From NCBI GenBank assembly GCA_017609695.1, contig JAFCDM010000057.1:1-5055 (forward strand): 5,055 nucleotides of DNA. The letters are read 5' to 3'. The position numbers and the translations under genes are program-made. Position 1 is the first letter of the stretch. Each line of letters opens with the position of its first letter. The notes beneath the pieces were generated by a model, which worked only from the letters and a program-made list of their open reading frames with translations, was not told the origin of the DNA and ran no database searches. Positions 4,959 through 5,055 of the stretch are shown in pieces. Origin of the DNA: Candidatus Pacearchaeota archaeon. GTDB lineage: Archaea; Nanobdellota; Nanobdellia; Pacearchaeales; GW2011-AR1.

Positions 4959-4981
4959 TCTTTGTATTTTGATAGAATTAA

Positions 4982-5052
4982 GCGCTTGTAGTTAAGTGGT
5001 AGAATATCTCGTTGCCAACGAGGAGACCCGAGTCCGATTCTCGGCAGGCGCA
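4982..5052 (+). tRNA. tRNA-Gly (anticodon GCC)
   Basis: The 71-base cloverleaf has acceptor stem GCGCTTG/CAGGCGC (one G-U pair), discriminator A at 5052 and no encoded CCA. Anticodon stem TCTCG/CGAGG encloses TTGCCAA, giving anticodon GCC for glycine codons GGC/GGU. The D arm (GTTA...GAAT) has the conserved GG in its loop but weak end pairs. The T stem CCGAG/CTCGG is perfect, but its loop reads TCCGATT: C replaces the almost invariant U at position 55 (5034). A TATA box lies 27.5 bp upstream. The window ends three bases after the gene, at the start of what may be a T tract. Confidence 0.95.
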
Positions 5053-5055
5053 TTT

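Noticed and set aside
1..5055. CRISPR array, insertion sequence, integrase or phage module
   Set aside because: There are no spaced direct repeats, transposase or integrase motifs, or terminal repeats. The only long direct repeat is the 30-bp duplication within dut.

Overview
The window is strongly AT-rich and has the signature of a small-genome archaeon. I infer a DPANN lineage, Pacearchaeota- or Woesearchaeota-like, from recalled resemblance of several proteins, not from a search. Archaeal evidence in the sequence: TTTAAA/TATAAA boxes centred about 25-28 bp upstream of several ATG codons and both tRNA genes, which implies leaderless transcripts; one strong GGAGGTG ribosome binding site, used only by an internal operon gene; two tRNA genes without encoded CCA; and a T-rich terminator. 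The BtpA-family TIM barrel and the archaeal-style nucleotidyltransferase fit this.

Layout. Bases 1-1764 (minus) hold a long open frame, cut by the left edge, for a nucleotidyltransferase (NTase) with an upstream degenerate NTase-like copy and a downstream HEPN-like helical region. Bases 1854-2293 (minus) hold a two-gene operon of tiny membrane proteins ending in a T-rich terminator. Bases 2332-2793 and 2914-3210 (minus) hold two small proteins I do not recognise. Bases 3329-4039 (minus) encode a BtpA/SgcQ-family TIM barrel, directly behind a tRNA-Val(UAC) gene (4059-4129) on the same strand. From 4234 the plus strand carries a trimeric-type dUTPase (dut) divergent from tRNA-Val. A 65-residue unknown gene (4732-4929, minus) converges on dut and diverges from tRNA-Gly(GCC) at 4982-5052. 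No stretch above 300 bases lacks a gene.

This is mostly a housekeeping neighbourhood: nucleotide-pool sanitation, tRNAs, one conserved TIM barrel, and lineage-specific small proteins. I see no mobile element, CRISPR array or obvious defence island. The points most worth a second look are a perfect 30-bp in-frame tandem duplication inside dut, the pseudo-NTase/NTase/HEPN-like fusion, a tRNA-Gly with C at the normally invariant T-loop position 55, a TATA element apparently shared by tRNA-Gly and the divergent small gene, and the very tight tRNA-Val to btpA arrangement.
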